NCBI GenBank assembly: GCA_900491605.1
Contig: UESW01004258.1
Coordinates: 573,825-637,824, forward strand
DNA from: Calamus simplicifolius
Taxonomy: Eukaryota; Streptophyta; Magnoliopsida; Arecales; Arecaceae
Length of the DNA: 64,000 nucleotides
Direction of reading: 5' to 3'
Positions 1 through 11,289 of the stretch are shown here, piece by piece. Position numbers and translations under genes: made by a program. Each line of letters begins with the position of its first letter. The first letter of the stretch is position 1. The notes beneath the pieces were generated by a model. The model ran no database searches. It saw nothing but the letters and a program-made list of their open reading frames with translations, and had not been told where the DNA came from.

Positions 1-29
1 CCCCCCCCCCAAACTGTCATTTTTTTTTG

Positions 30-135
30 GTGGCTTGGCCACCGTGGCCAGGCCACTGCCGGCCACGGCAGGAGAAGACGGCCACGGCCCTGCCGTGGCC
101 GGAGAAGACGGCCACGGCAGGCCGTGGCCGTAGGG
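30..135. repeat. GC-rich palindromic short repeats (GGCCACGGC type)
   Basis: Several GGCCACGG / CCGTGGCC blocks alternate with GGAGAAGACGG. They would lie just inside the first intron of the proposed minus-strand transposon transcript. No protein is supported. Confidence 0.5.
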
Positions 136-175
136 AAATAAATAAAAAAAAATTTTTTTTTTTATCGGAGCTTAC

Positions 176-297
176 CTTGGTTGAGATGAGATCGCTTTGC
201 CGGAGTCGGATGCGAGCCGGGTAGCCGGAGGACGGGGATGCGCCGGAGATTCGCCGCGTTTAGCTTCACGGCGGCGCTAGGTCAAGACGGGAAGGAG
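176..297 (-). other. Probable 5' leader exon of the CACTA transposon gene
   Basis: Read on the minus strand, a GC-rich segment follows the TATA box by about 20-30 bases and ends ...CCAAG|GTAAGCTCC, a strong plant splice donor with the first intron base at 175. AT-rich, intron-like DNA follows. No ATG-initiated long frame is present, so this is probably untranslated leader. The transcription start is not defined, and the right edge given here is approximate. Confidence 0.45.
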
Positions 298-315
298 GAA
301 AGGAGAAGGGCCCGG

Positions 316-326
316 CTTAAATATAG
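316..326 (-). promoter_or_regulatory. TATA box (CTATATTTAAG) for the leftward transposon transcript
   Basis: On the minus strand the segment reads CTATATTTAAG. It lies just upstream of a GC-rich leader that ends in a canonical splice donor, in the order expected for a CACTA promoter next to its subterminal repeats. Confidence 0.45.
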
Positions 327-830
327 GGAATTAGCGACGCCAAAATTGCGTCGCCATTTTCGTCGCAATTTTTTTTTTTTTCTTAGCGACGCACTAGGGC
401 GTCGCTAATCCATCGTTAATAATGTAAAAATAATTTTCTGAAAACATAGCGACGCCAATAAATGCGTCGCTAAGCGTCGCTAAATTGGCGCCATCACCTG
501 GCGGGAAAAATATTTTTATTTTCTAATAATTGCGTCGCTAAGGCGTCGCAATATTTTTTTAATAATTTAAATAGATTAAAATAAAAACTTATTACATATA
601 TTGCGACGCAATAAGTGCGTCGCAATTATTTTTTAAATATTTTTAAATGAAAATATTTAAATTTATTATAATAATTGCGATGACAAATGGTATATTTTGT
701 CGCAATTTATTTTAATGTTCGCTATAAATTTGATTTATATTTATAATTTAATGTTAATAATTGCGATAAATGGCGTCGCAATTTATTTTATAAAATTTTT
801 AATTACATAACATTTAAAAAAGATTGCGAC
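327..830. repeat. CACTA subterminal repeats, inner block
   Basis: AT-rich spacer carries repeated GCGACGCA and TGCGTCGC words in both orientations every 20-60 bases. In En/Spm-type elements such words are transposase-binding sites; here that role is inferred. Confidence 0.6.
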
Positions 831-2763
831 GATCGGCGACGATCCAACGGTTGCGATCGATCCAAGCCCTGATCTCGATCGGCGACGACCGATCGCGGAC
901 CGCGGCAATCGGTCCGATCGGCAAAGGTCCGACGGTTGCGATCGATCCAAGCCGTGATCCCGATCGGCCACGACCTATCTCGGACAGTTGCAATCCGTCC
1001 GAGATCGACGACGATCCGACGGTTGCGATCGATCCAAGCCATGATCCCGATCGGCCACGACCGATCTCGGACCGTTGCAATCCGTCCGAGATCGGCGACG
1101 ATCCGACGGTTGCGATCGATCCAAGCCCTGATCCCGATCGGCGACGACCGATCGCGGACCGCGGCAATCGGTCCGATCGGCAAAGGTCCGACGGTTGCGA
1201 TCGATCCAAGCCGTGATCCCGATCGGCCACGACCTATCTCGGACAGTTGCAATCCGTCCGAGATCGACGACGATCCGACTGTTGCGATCGATCCAAGATC
1301 CCGATCGTCTCGGACAGAATCCGTCAGAGATCGGCGACGATCCGACTGTTGCGATCGATCCAAGCCCTGATCCGATCGGCGACGACCGATCGCGGACCGC
1401 GGCTATCGGTCCGATCGGCAAAGATGACGGTTGCGATCGATCCAAGCCCTGATCCCGATCGGCCACGACCTATCTCGGTCAATCCGAGATCGACGACGAT
1501 CCGACGGTTGCGATCGATCCAAGCCCTGATCCCGATCGGCCACGACCGATCTCGGACCGTGGCGATCCGTCGAGATCGGCGACGATCCAACGGTTGCGAT
1601 CGATCCAAGCCCTGATCCCGATCGGCGACGACCGATCGCGGACCGCAGCAATCGGTCCGATCGGCAAAGGTCCGACGGTTGCGATCGATCCAAGCCGTGA
1701 TCCCGATCGGCCACGACCTATCTCGGACAGTTGCAATCCGTCCGAGATCGGCGACGATCCGACGGTTGCGATCGATCCAAGCCCTGATCCCGATCGGCGA
1801 CGACCGATCGCGGACCGCGGCAATCGGTCCGATCGGCAAAGGTCCGACGGTTGCGATCGATCCAAGCCCTGATCCCGATCGGCCACGACCTATCTCGGAC
1901 AGTTGCAATCCGTCCGAGATCGACGACGATCCGACGTTGCGATCGATCCAAGCCGTGATCCCGATCGGCCACGACCGATCTCGGACAGTTGCAATCCGTC
2001 CGAGATCGGCGATGATCCGATTTGCGATCGATCCAAGCCCTGATCCCGATCGGCCACGACCGATCTCGGACCGTGGCGATCGTCCGAGATCGGCGACGAT
2101 CCGACGGTTGCGATCGATCCAAGCCCTGATCCCGATCGGCGACGACCGATCGCGGACCGCGGCAATCGGTCCGATCGGCAAAGGTCCGACGGTTGCGATC
2201 GATCCAAGCCGTGATCCCGATCGGCCACGACCTATCTCGGACAGTTGCAATCCGTCCGAGATCGACGACGATCCGACTGTTGCGATCGATCCAAGCCCTG
2301 ATCCCGATCGGCCACGACCGATCTCGGACCGTGGCAATCCGTCCGAGATCGGCGACGATCCAGGTTGCGATCGATCCAAGCCCTGATCCGATCGGCGACG
2401 ACCGATCGCGGACCACGGCAATCGGTCCGATCGGCAAAGATCCGACGGTTGCGATCGATCCAAGCCCTGATCCCGATCGGCCACGACCTATCTCGGACAG
2501 TGCAATCCGTCCGAGATCGGCGACGATCCGACGGTTGCGATCGATCCAAGCCCTGATCCCGATCGGCCACGACCGATCTCGGACCGTGGCGATCCGTCCG
2601 AGATCGGCGACGATCCAACGGTTGCGATCGATCCAAGCCCTGATCCCGATCGGCGACGACCGATCGCGGACCACGGCAATCGGTCCGATCGGCGACGATC
2701 CGAGGGTTGCGATCGATCCAAGCCCTTATTCTGATCGGTCACGATCGATTTTGGACCGATCGC
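831..2763 (+). repeat. Satellite of 85- and 87-bp monomers inside the CACTA element
   Basis: About 22 GC-rich units begin TTGCGATCGATCCAAGCC; unit starts at 851, 936, 1023, 1110 and 1195 give periods of 85, 87, 87 and 85. Two monomer kinds alternate irregularly. One carries CGACCGATCGCGGACCGC followed by GGTCCGATCGGCAAAGG; the other carries CGACC(G/T)ATCTCGGAC followed by CCGTCCGAGATCG. Some units have short deletions. Many overlapping long frames on both strands arise only because the unit lacks stops. Flanks are AT-rich subterminal repeats. Confidence 0.9.
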
Positions 2764-3039
2764 TATTTAACATAATTAATTTTTTTAAATATATAACGAC
2801 GCAAAGGGTTGCATCGTATTTTTTTAATATGATAATTATAATATATAAAAAATTAACTTTAATTCTAATAATTACGATGCAACAAGTACGTCGCTATATT
2901 AAAACATAATTTTCCAAATTAATATTTTCGCTTATTACATCGCTAATGCGTTGCTATTTAACATAATTAATTTTTTAAAAATATTGCAACTCACTGTGTT
3001 ACGTCGTAATTATTTTTCTCATATTTATAATTTATAAAT

Positions 3040-3990
3040 TTAATTTTATTTAAAATTATTGCGACGCAGTTATTGCGTCGCTAAATTAAAAATAATTTTA
3101 ATTTATTTTCTGGTTTATTGCGTCGCTAATGCGTCGCTATTTAAAATATTTAATTTTTTCAAAATATTGCGACGCACTGGGTGGCGTCGCAATATTTTTT
3201 AAAATATTAGTACTATAAAAAATATAATTCCATTTAAATTATTTGCGATGCAATTGTGTCGTCGCTAAATTAAAAATAATTTTTCTATTTTTTTAGTTTA
3301 TTGCGTCGCTAAGGCGTCGCTATTTAAAATATTTAATTCTTTTCAAAATATTGCGACGCACTGGTTGGCATCGCAATATTTTTGAAAATATTACTACTGT
3401 AAAAAATATAATTCCATTTAAATTATTTGTGATGCAATTATTGCATCGCTAATTAAAAATAATTTTTTTATTTTCTAATTTTATTGCGTCGCTAAGGCGT
3501 CGCTATTTAAAATATTTAATTCTTTTCAAAACATTGCGATGCATTGTTATGCGTCGCAATATTTTGTAAACTATTTGTACTTTAAATAATATAATTTTTT
3601 TTAAATTATTTATGATGCATTTGTTGCGTCGCTAAATTAAAATTATTTTTCTTATTTTCTAATTTATTGCGTCACTAATGCGTCGCTATTTAATATATTT
3701 AATTCTTTTAAAAAACATTGCGACGCACTGTGATGCGTCGCAATATTTTTTTCTGATAATTAAATTTTATAAAATTTAATTTCATTTCAATTATTTGTGA
3801 CGCAATTAGTGCGTCGCTAAATTAAAAATAAATTTTCTAATTATCTATTTTATTGCGTCGCTAATGCGTCGCTATTTAAAATATTTAATTCTGTTAAAAA
3901 CATTGCGACGCAAATATTGCATCGCAATATTTTTATTGATATTTATTTCATAAAAAATTAATTTAAAATATTGCGATGCAATATTTGCAT
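3040..3990. repeat. 183-bp tandem subterminal repeats, about five copies
   Basis: The double motif (CGTCGCTAA near CGTCGCTATTTAA) recurs at about 3121, 3304, 3487, 3670 and 3856. This gives a period of 183 bp, with one of 186. Each unit holds an inverted pair of GCGACGCA-type words around AT-rich spacer. Confidence 0.75.
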
Positions 3991-4150
3991 CGCAATATTA
4001 AAAATTTAATTTTTTTTTTGATTTTTTGGTTAATTGAGTCGCTAATGAGTCGCTAATGCGTCGCAATATTTTGTTGTCACAAAGGCGTCGCAAAGAGGTC
4101 GCAATTTAGCGACGCAATTATGCATCGCTAAATTTGCATCGCTATTTCAG

Positions 4151-4165
4151 TATTTTCTTGTAGTG
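4151..4165 (-). repeat. CACTA terminal inverted repeat
   Basis: The plus strand reads TATTTTCTTGTAGTG, the reverse complement of CACTACAAGAAAATA. It marks the exact outer end of the transposon. Confidence 0.85.
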
Positions 4166-5098
4166 TCAGCTGCTTTGTCAAGGATGTTAGAAAGAGAATA
4201 ACTGAATTTGAAGAGGTTAAGAAAACCAATTGCCACTTGAGCTTAGGCTGTTACATAACATCTGTAATAGGATTCTATTTCCCAAGACTGGCCATTTTGA
4301 GTATGTCTCAGAGCAAGACATTGTTGTTATGGACAGTATCTTGACGGGTCAGCCTATAAATCTTGCTAAGATGATGATATAGTATATGGCTGAGGCTAGG
4401 GCAAGAAGAGATCTTCACTACCTTATGGAATGATCATAACCTGGTTTTTAGGAGTCAAGGAGTGCTATTTTTGAAAATGAGCCTTCGAAAAACCTAAGGT
4501 ACACTGACTACTATAGCTTAGCCACTGTGCATAGGATGGGATTTGTAAAAGTAGATGGTAAATGAGAGAGAAAAGGTCATACTGGCGATAGGGTTGCTAA
4601 GACTAATATGTTTGGCCCTTCTGAGGCAGGACCTTCTGTGAGACACAGTTCACCTGAGCCCAATCAGGATGTACCTCCATCTCCACCAGTTCCTTCTGCT
4701 TTTGATCAGTCATCTGTTGGTTTTTCAGATACTCAGTTAAAATAGCTTAAAGGCATTTTTGCTATTCACAAGGAAGAGATGAAATCTGAGTTAGATAGCC
4801 AGTTCATGAACTTGAGAGAGACTCTCTATTCTTTAGATGAAAGAGTTAGAATAATTGAATCTACACTTGGAGCCTCCGCTGAATCCTTAAAGAATGATCT
4901 TAAGAACATTTTTGATAAACTTAAAGACATTGGTAGAGACTCAGAGACTTATTCCAAATGTAATGCTGAGCTTCAGGATAAGATTGCATCTACATGTGCA
5001 TTTGTTGATGAAAGACTGAAGACTTTTGTCAAGACTCAGAGTGAAGGAATGGCAAGAATAGTAGAAGAACCGCAAAGACGCGTTAGAACTAATTTTTG
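4166..5098 (+). pseudogene. Degenerate env-like / plant transposon-domain ORF of the Sirevirus
   Basis: Readable stretches resemble the 'putative plant transposon protein' domain found in plant retroelements, for example a segment with GHFEYVSEQDIVVMDS near 4290-4345. Frameshifts and stops interrupt it. The last part, 4779-5098, stays open for 106 codons and has heptad-like spacing (LDERVRIIESTLG...LKNIFDKLKDIG), suggesting a coiled coil. A C-terminal coiled coil fits Sirevirus env-like ORFs. The upstream part is removed by the CACTA insertion. It is not functional as it stands; family assignment is from memory of the domain and moderately sure. Confidence 0.5.
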
Positions 5099-5353
5099 AT
5101 TATCTTGTAATGAAGTTTCTTTGATGTTATTAAAAGCTAATGTTTAGTCCAATTTGATGTTGATTTACAGTTCTGATGTAATGAAGTTTAGTTTGAAGTT
5201 TTAATGCAATGAAGTTTCTTTTTGCAAAATAATGTAATGTTCGACTTCTTGATGTAATGAACTTATTTGATACTTAATGAATGTCATTTGATATTTGAAG
5301 TAACTATCAATTTTGTCATTTCACTTGAAACTTTTTGACCTTTTTGTTGATTA

Positions 5354-5766
5354 CAAAAAGGGGGAGAAGTAAAAATTTGATAATAGTATATGCATTGAAA
5401 GTAAAAAAAGGGGAGAAGTATAAAATGAGAAGTATTTAGCTTTTGTATATGCATTGGATCAAGTAAGCTTAATTTACTGGTATCTAATTAATTGCACATA
5501 AGGAGAAGCAATTGTATTTTCAATTCTATATATGCATTGAAAGGATGAATAGATGTTACAATAGATATAATTATTTAATTGGTATCAAACATTAAAAGTT
5601 TATTGTTAAAAGGAAGAACAGATGTTAAATTGAGTATCATAGGGGAGCTACCTCATTCAAGGGGAGCTTACTTGTGAGGAATACATATTTGAGAAATTTG
5701 AAGTGAAAATCTTATTGTTTACTCATGCATATACTCAATGTTTTATAATCATCAAAAGAGGGAGAT
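5354..5766 (+). other. Multiple polypurine tracts upstream of the 3' LTR
   Basis: AAAAAGGGGGAGAAG at about 5355, AAAAAAGGGGAGAAG at about 5404 and AAAAGAGGGAGA ending just before the LTR at 5765. Such tracts prime plus-strand DNA synthesis; several copies in a row are a known Sirevirus feature. The rest of 5100-5766 is non-coding. Confidence 0.65.
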
Positions 5767-7313
5767 TGTTAACTTAATTATTGATTTTGATGATTAATAA
5801 AAGACATGAGTATATTCATTTGGTTTCTAATTGATTTAACAAGTGTTTCAGGGATTTAAAATGTTTGATCAATCAAAAGGACAAAGAAACATGTTTTGAA
5901 TCATTGTTTTAAAAAGAAATTTTTAAAGTTCAGAGCCTGGAGTCGACACCCAAATGGTAAGGAGCCGACCCTAAGGCGTATCAGAAAGTTTCTGGGATTT
6001 TGGCACGGTCCGAAGTCGACACCCAAAGTTTTAGAGCCGACTCCAACCTGAGATACAGAGAAGTGCATTCTGTTTCAGTTTCTGGAGCCGACACCTAGAA
6101 TTTGGAAGCCGACACCCAAGATTTCGGGAGCCGACACTTGAGTTTCTGAAGCCAACTCTAACATGAGAACAGAGAGCGTATTTTATGGACCATTCTGGAG
6201 CCGACACTTATAATTTTTTGGAGCCGACTCCTGAAAGCGACAAGTCGACACTTACCTTTTTTAGAGCCAACTCTCCAACAACTTTTCTTTACTATTTTTG
6301 AACACCCGACTTGGAGCCGACACCTGAAAAGTTGGAGCCGACTCCAACCTGTCAGGAATGGATTTTTTATCTGTCAGAATGTACTTCAACGGTAAGATTT
6401 CTTTTCACCTAACCTCTAACGGATATTTTCTTTGTGTGCAGAAGAATCCAAACATCTCCAACGGCTATATTTCCCACCTAAAACTGGATTGGAAGTTCTA
6501 TTAAAAGGGGGAAACCGTCCGGTTAAAAGTGTGAAGAAAAATAAAAAGAAAAACAAAAAAAAGGGAGAGAAATTTTTAAAGAGAAATCTTCGAATCCACA
6601 TCTATCTTCTGAAGAGAGATTCAAGAGAAATCCAAGTGATTCAAATTCAAAATCGAATGATTTTCTAAGTGAAGAAAAAGAGAGCAAAAGCCCTGATTTT
6701 CCCCAACTTCTCAACTGCAATCTTTGTGAAGAATCTGAGCTGAGGCCTGATTCAACATTTCATAGGAGAAAAGAAAAAGAAGAAAAGCTCACATCAAATT
6801 TGCTTCAAACAGGCTTTTCTAAATCTTTGTTTACTTATACTGCTTACTTGCTCATTTAAGGAGCTTTGCATTGTTGTAAACCTTAAATTAATTTGGTGTT
6901 TACTAATTCAATCAGGGGGATTGAATTAGTTGAGGTTGTTTACCTCAGGAATAAGCTAGATTAGCTTGGGTTTGGGTTTTGTGCTGGTGAGCTCGGAAAA
7001 CCAGCTGGGTTCGTTGTGATCCCAGGGGAAACAATAAGTTTGAGTTATGAGCTTGTAAAACAACTCGGCTGTAATCAAGTAGATTATAGTGTAGACCCAA
7101 GAGATACTTGGGAGTGGACGTAGGTGTTGGATACACCGAACCACTATAAAATTCTTGTGTTTGCCGTGTTTTGACTCTCTCTCTCTCTATCTCTTTATTT
7201 GTGCTTAATATTTATCCTACACTCAATCTTATATATTCCAAAGCACATAGTTTTTAAAAGGTTAAATTATTAAGAACCCAACCCCCCCTCTTGGGTTGCC
7301 ATCTGAGCCAACA
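5767..7313 (+). repeat. Sirevirus 3' LTR (1547 bp)
   Basis: It starts TGTTAACTTAATTATTGAT directly after a polypurine tract and ends ...TTGGGTTGCCATCTGAGCCAACA at 7313, so it is bounded by TG...CA. Its last ~350 bases match the solo LTR at 57823-59538 in reverse (ACTTGGGAGTGGACGTAGG region, end AACCCAAGAGG...GCCA). The possible target duplication TATGG (7314-7318) cannot be tested on the other side. Confidence 0.8.
5937..6345 (+). repeat. Dispersed GAGCCGACACC / GAGCCGACTCC motif cluster in the LTR
   Basis: At least twelve copies of (G)GAG(C/T)CGACACC or GGAGCCGACTCC occur at irregular spacing in about 400 bp. The related solo LTR has the perfect palindrome GAGTCGACTC in the corresponding upstream part. 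They are candidate binding sites in the LTR U3. Confidence 0.6.
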
Positions 7314-7687
7314 TATGGCCTTTTGATGCTCGGAGGCGAAGCTTCTTTTCTTCTGCTTAATTGGCTAGAATATCTCATCCACGTTGAGGCGATGGATAAG
7401 TTTGTAAATTTTTAATTCAATTTTAATATGCCACATGTAATAACATTAATAGTGATTCATTTTCATATATACATATCATTATACTTATATTACTGATGCG
7501 TGTTAATTAATATTTCATACATACTCAACATCATGTTATTATATTATAAGTATTGTAACACATGCATGCATGAAGTATATACATAAATCAAAATCAGCTA
7601 AGGTCGAGGAGGGGCCCTTGGCAATTCACCAACCATGTAGTCAAATTGGGTAGAGGAGCCCTTGCCATAACAGAATAAGAGGGATTG
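7314..7687. other. No gene seen
   Basis: AT-rich spacer. One short open stretch at about 7321-7410 precedes a GTTTGT sequence, but there is no recognisable protein and no supporting context. Confidence 0.4.
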
Positions 7688-8538
7688 TGTTATGCCTAGA
7701 GTAACCTAAGAGGAGGGATGAATTAAGTTTTTTAAAAATTAAACTTAAATAATTAAGTGTGCAAGAGAGTTGTGACAATTTAAAACTATGCAAAAGATAT
7801 CAAGTACTTAAATTAAAAGTATAAGTGAATGATTCAATACAAGTACAAATAAAAGTATTTTGTAGAAGATTAAAAAAAGCAAATGAGGCACAAAATTTAT
7901 AGTGGATCAATACTCTTTGCCTACATTCATTATCAAAGATCCTTCTTAGGATTTTACCATACTAATCCTTTTAATCGATGAGAATCAAATAGTTATGCAC
8001 TCATTTTATTGAACTTAATAGGAACACTTACAATCTTTTTTTAAACTAAAGATGAGCCTACTCCCTTCTTTTTCACAGACTAAAGAAGAATCCTCAATCT
8101 TCTCCATAAGAGAAGGAAAAAAAAAAATCTCATAAGAAATATAGATATATAATTATGGCTCTAAGCCTGGAAAGAAAGTGTGTAGGCACTTAAGGCCTAA
8201 GAAATCTTTTTTACAAAGATTTTTTGATAAAATTCCATTATATTTTTCACTAAAAGACAGCCCTTAATCCATAATTTATGGGCAAAAGAAAATATATCTT
8301 CACCGGACATTTGAAATATAATGATTGGAAATATCAAAGTTCTTATAGTCGATCACACCAGCCTGCAGTTGGTCAATTATTGGTTATGCAAAAAGCATGG
8401 TTTTAGGACTATTTCAACATGGTTTTTCTTTGGTAAATCGCAATTTAGTCCGATCAATTGCTAAAGTTGTGTTTTAGTTTTTTTTAAACTATTGTCATGC
8501 ATTTCTTTATTCAAAACCTAACATAATCATTTCAAACA
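7688..8538 (-). repeat. Possible decayed Sirevirus-like LTR, reversed
   Basis: TGTTATGCCTAGAGTAACCT at 7688 is followed by a GGATGAATTAAG stretch and, near 7890, by TTTATAGTGGATCAATACTC and TGCCTACATTCATT. This is the same layout as the reversed LTR at 57823 (TTTATAGTGGTTCGG, then CTACGTCCACTC). The right border is a guess at ...TTTCAAACA; no target duplication was found. Heavily mutated. Confidence 0.35.
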
Positions 8539-8873
8539 TTCTTGGGTCCTGTGTAGATACTCTTTTATCAAGTTTTACACTAGATGTCCTAAAGAAAATA
8601 AAATTACAAGTAGAATCCTTCCTTCAAATCATGGCTCGAGAGACGATGGCTGCTGATCAGGGAAGGCGGATGTTGGCACTCAGACAGTCGATTCGGCTGA
8701 GTCACAAGTAGTATGCTGGTATATATAGTGTCAATCCAAGTTAGTCCACCACAGTTTGTTTTTAATATATAATGATTTGCTTTGCAAAAGAAAGGAAAAA
8801 TAGTGGGAAGCTCTAAACCATATACAAATCTCATCTTCAAATCTCTAAACCAAATTTTTCACCACTAGATCCG
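8539..8873. other. No gene seen
   Basis: Unremarkable spacer. A 78-codon minus-strand open frame here has no recognisable features. Confidence 0.4.
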
Positions 8874-9466
8874 TGATGCCCCTCTCAATATTTTATATCA
8901 AAAATTGAAAGTTAATTATATGGTTTATAACCAGTTAAGAAAGATGGACAAGTACCAATGGATCTCTTTTGGGCTGTAATGGTCCAAGTTGGTATGGGCC
9001 TTGTCCGTCTTACTTTCTTATCCAGAATGGATCCGTGAGTCCGCAGCCTGAGTCGTTATAATATGGTATCAGAGCCACGTATCAATCGAAAGTGTAGAAG
9101 CTAAGTGCCATACAAGGCAAAGTGCTACATCGACGAAAGCCACCTCTTGAACCTGTGAGGGCCACAGAAAATGGAGGCCACAAGGCAAAGTGCTACATTG
9201 ATGGGAACCACCTTTTGAACCTATAGGAGCTACCTCTAGAATCTGCCTGTCTGGTGATTATGATCATGTGCTTCTGACGATGAGGACATCGCTTTTGTAA
9301 GAGGGGTAGATTGTGATGCCTCTCCCAATAGTTCCACATCAGGAAATTGAAAGTTGGTTGTATGGTTTATAACTAGTTAAGGAAGATGAACAAATACCAA
9401 TTGGATCCCTTTTAAACTATAATAACCTAAATTGATGTGAACCTTATCCATCTTACTTTCTTATAA
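8874..9466 (+). mobile_element. TRIM (terminal-repeat retrotransposon in miniature)
   Basis: Two direct repeats of about 150-190 bp start TGATGCC at 8874 and 9314 and share GAAAGTT...TATGGTTTATAACNAGTTAA and CATCTTACTTTCTTAT. Right after the first comes TGGTATCAGAGCC (9064-9076), the primer-binding site for initiator methionine tRNA. The second is preceded by a purine-rich GAGGGGTAGA. The ~250-bp interior codes for nothing. The last ~40 bases of the right LTR are missing or diverged. Such elements depend on proteins made elsewhere. Confidence 0.75.
9064..9076 (+). other. Primer-binding site, initiator Met-tRNA type
   Basis: TGGTATCAGAGCC is complementary to the 3' end of plant initiator tRNA-Met and sits immediately after the left LTR of the TRIM. 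Confidence 0.8.
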
Positions 9467-11289
9467 ACAATGAATTAAGGATGCACCTTCGATGCCACAG
9501 GCGATTACTGTCAGGCCGATGAGGATGGGGGCCAAATGAAGCTGGCAAACGAGGGGATTTAACCTCGGTAGCCTTTGGAAAATTTCCTGTCTGAGACCCA
9601 TCGATTAAGTCTATTGTTGCTTCAACCATTAACGTCTGGAGGATCGGATCATGAGATGCTTCAGTCTTTACCCCTTGATTACAGCCTCTTGACGCTAGAC
9701 GAATCCTTCTCTCGATGGAGAATCAACCAACAATCCTGAGTTCCTTAGGAAAAACAGAGGGCCTCTGGGAGGCCACTCTACCTCTCAATCCATTCTTGGC
9801 CTCAGTTTAGAAGGAGGTGGATGCCTCGACTCTACTCTTCTGATGGATACGAGGACTCAGTATGCAGCATCGCCCAGGGTGACACAAACACAACAGGGGT
9901 TGGACGTCTAGTTCTCACAGAAGGCAGAAAGCTCCAATATAGAGCTATTTTGAAGTGGCTGAGTTCTCCACATTGATGGCAACTACCTGGTTTGAAGAGG
10001 GAAGTAGGTATTCTCCTTCAATGCCTCGCTGCGACTCTAGAAGGTCTTTAATGATCAGCTAATCCCAATGGCAGAGCTCTGTTTCTCCACAAGAAAGTTT
10101 GGGAAGCATGGCTAGTGAGGGATGGATGCCCCCTCCTAGAAAGGCCTTCCACAGAGACCACTATCACTGGAGCATTTTCTTGGTATATAATAGATGCCTA
10201 GTTTGATTTTTCTTGTTGAGATCTTTGCCTTCAAGGGAAGGCCTTAAAAGCCGTTTATGGCATGGTGCAAAGATCTTTAGCATTAACATTGCCAACACTA
10301 ATTGGAGAACAATACACTAATTGCACCCTCTCAAAGTTCCCCTAGTTATTTTTATTTTGGACTCCTCTTCAAAAAGCCTCATACAAGTCCACCAAGTTAC
10401 CTTTCCATTTAAATCAGTCCTTCCATCCAAGTCCACTAAAATGGTGGGAAGGGGAAATACCGATAAACTGTGAAGGCTATGCAATCGATGGCAATGGTGA
10501 GGAGGCAGATGCTAGCATGGTGACATCCATCTTTACTAGATTTTACTATTTGTCAATTAGGAATCGGTTAGTAGGGATTTAAAAAAAAAAAAAAAGAATA
10601 AGGCCTTAGGCATCAGAACTTTGAAGAGCATGAACACTGATATTTTAACCAGATTAGCTTGAAAGTTTTTAAGAAGGCGCATGGAGAAGAATAATCTTCA
10701 AAGCCTACTATTTGAAATGTTATTTGTAATGTGAGAGAAGAATAGGTTTCAAAGAACTTCTCCAATGAAAGAATATTCACAGTAACTTCTGAATGCCTTC
10801 TAAAACTGCATAATTTTCAAAAAAGGACAACTAAAGTGTGCCTATTCCCCTAGCCTACCTCTTTGAGAACAGGGCATGGAGTGACAGAGCGGGGTGATAG
10901 AAAATTTATCTACAAGTAGCTTCAGAGTCTTCCATCATCTATGTGCTTATCTTCATCAATGAATTTCTAAGTAGGGAAACCTTGTAAGGATGGTAGATAC
11001 ATTGTTGACTTTCTACAAATTCATAAATCATCATGGAATCAAATGCACCTTCTATTATTTTGTTAGGAAAACTTTGATTCTTAAAAAAGTCAAGAGCATA
11101 TATACTTGTAGAAAATTAAAAGAGTTTTCTATAAAAAAATCATAAAAATACAAAAAAAGGTTATATTGAAATCTAATATTCTTCTAAAGATAGAATTAAA
11201 AAATTATAATTTTGGGTTTTTAAATATTCATTAGGTTTTAAAAATATCTTTCAAATTATTTTTCATTATTTTTCTTCAAAATAAGCAAC
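9467..11289. other. No gene seen; decayed intergenic DNA
   Basis: No long open frame, no recognisable protein and no clear terminal repeats. Moderately GC-balanced stretches (9500-10260) may be old retroelement sequence, but nothing specific can be named. A poly-A run lies at about 10580-10594. Confidence 0.4.

Larger units (their letters stand above)
1..4165 (-). mobile_element. CACTA (En/Spm-like) DNA transposon, terminal part; other end outside the window
   Basis: The right edge ends with the reverse complement of CACTACAAGAAAATA, the classic CACTA terminal inverted repeat. Inward from it the DNA is packed with short subterminal repeats of the GCGACGCA / TGCGTCGC type in both orientations, typical of CACTA ends. 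Further in lie a satellite block and then a TATA box and exon-like segment read on the minus strand, so this is probably the promoter end of an element transcribed leftward. No transposase coding sequence is in view. The element lies inside a Sirevirus. The 3-bp target duplication cannot be tested because the other end is outside the window. Confidence 0.8.
4166..7313 (+). mobile_element. Sirevirus-type Ty1/copia retrotransposon, 3' part (env-like remnant, PPTs, 3' LTR)
   Basis: A decayed env-like coding region is followed by several AAAAAGGGGGAGAAG-type polypurine tracts and then a long LTR starting TGTTAACTTAATTATTGAT. Multiple polypurine tracts between a late ORF and the 3' LTR, and an LTR that starts near TTGATTTTGATGATTA, are Sirevirus features. 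The CACTA element cuts it off on the left. A related LTR lies reversed at 57823-59538. Confidence 0.75.

Noticed and set aside
803..2909. Many long overlapping open frames on both strands, up to 386 codons, Arg/Asp/Ser/Ile-rich
   Set aside because: They arise from a stop-poor 85/87-bp tandem repeat and occur in all frames on both strands. No start context, domain or codon bias supports a protein.
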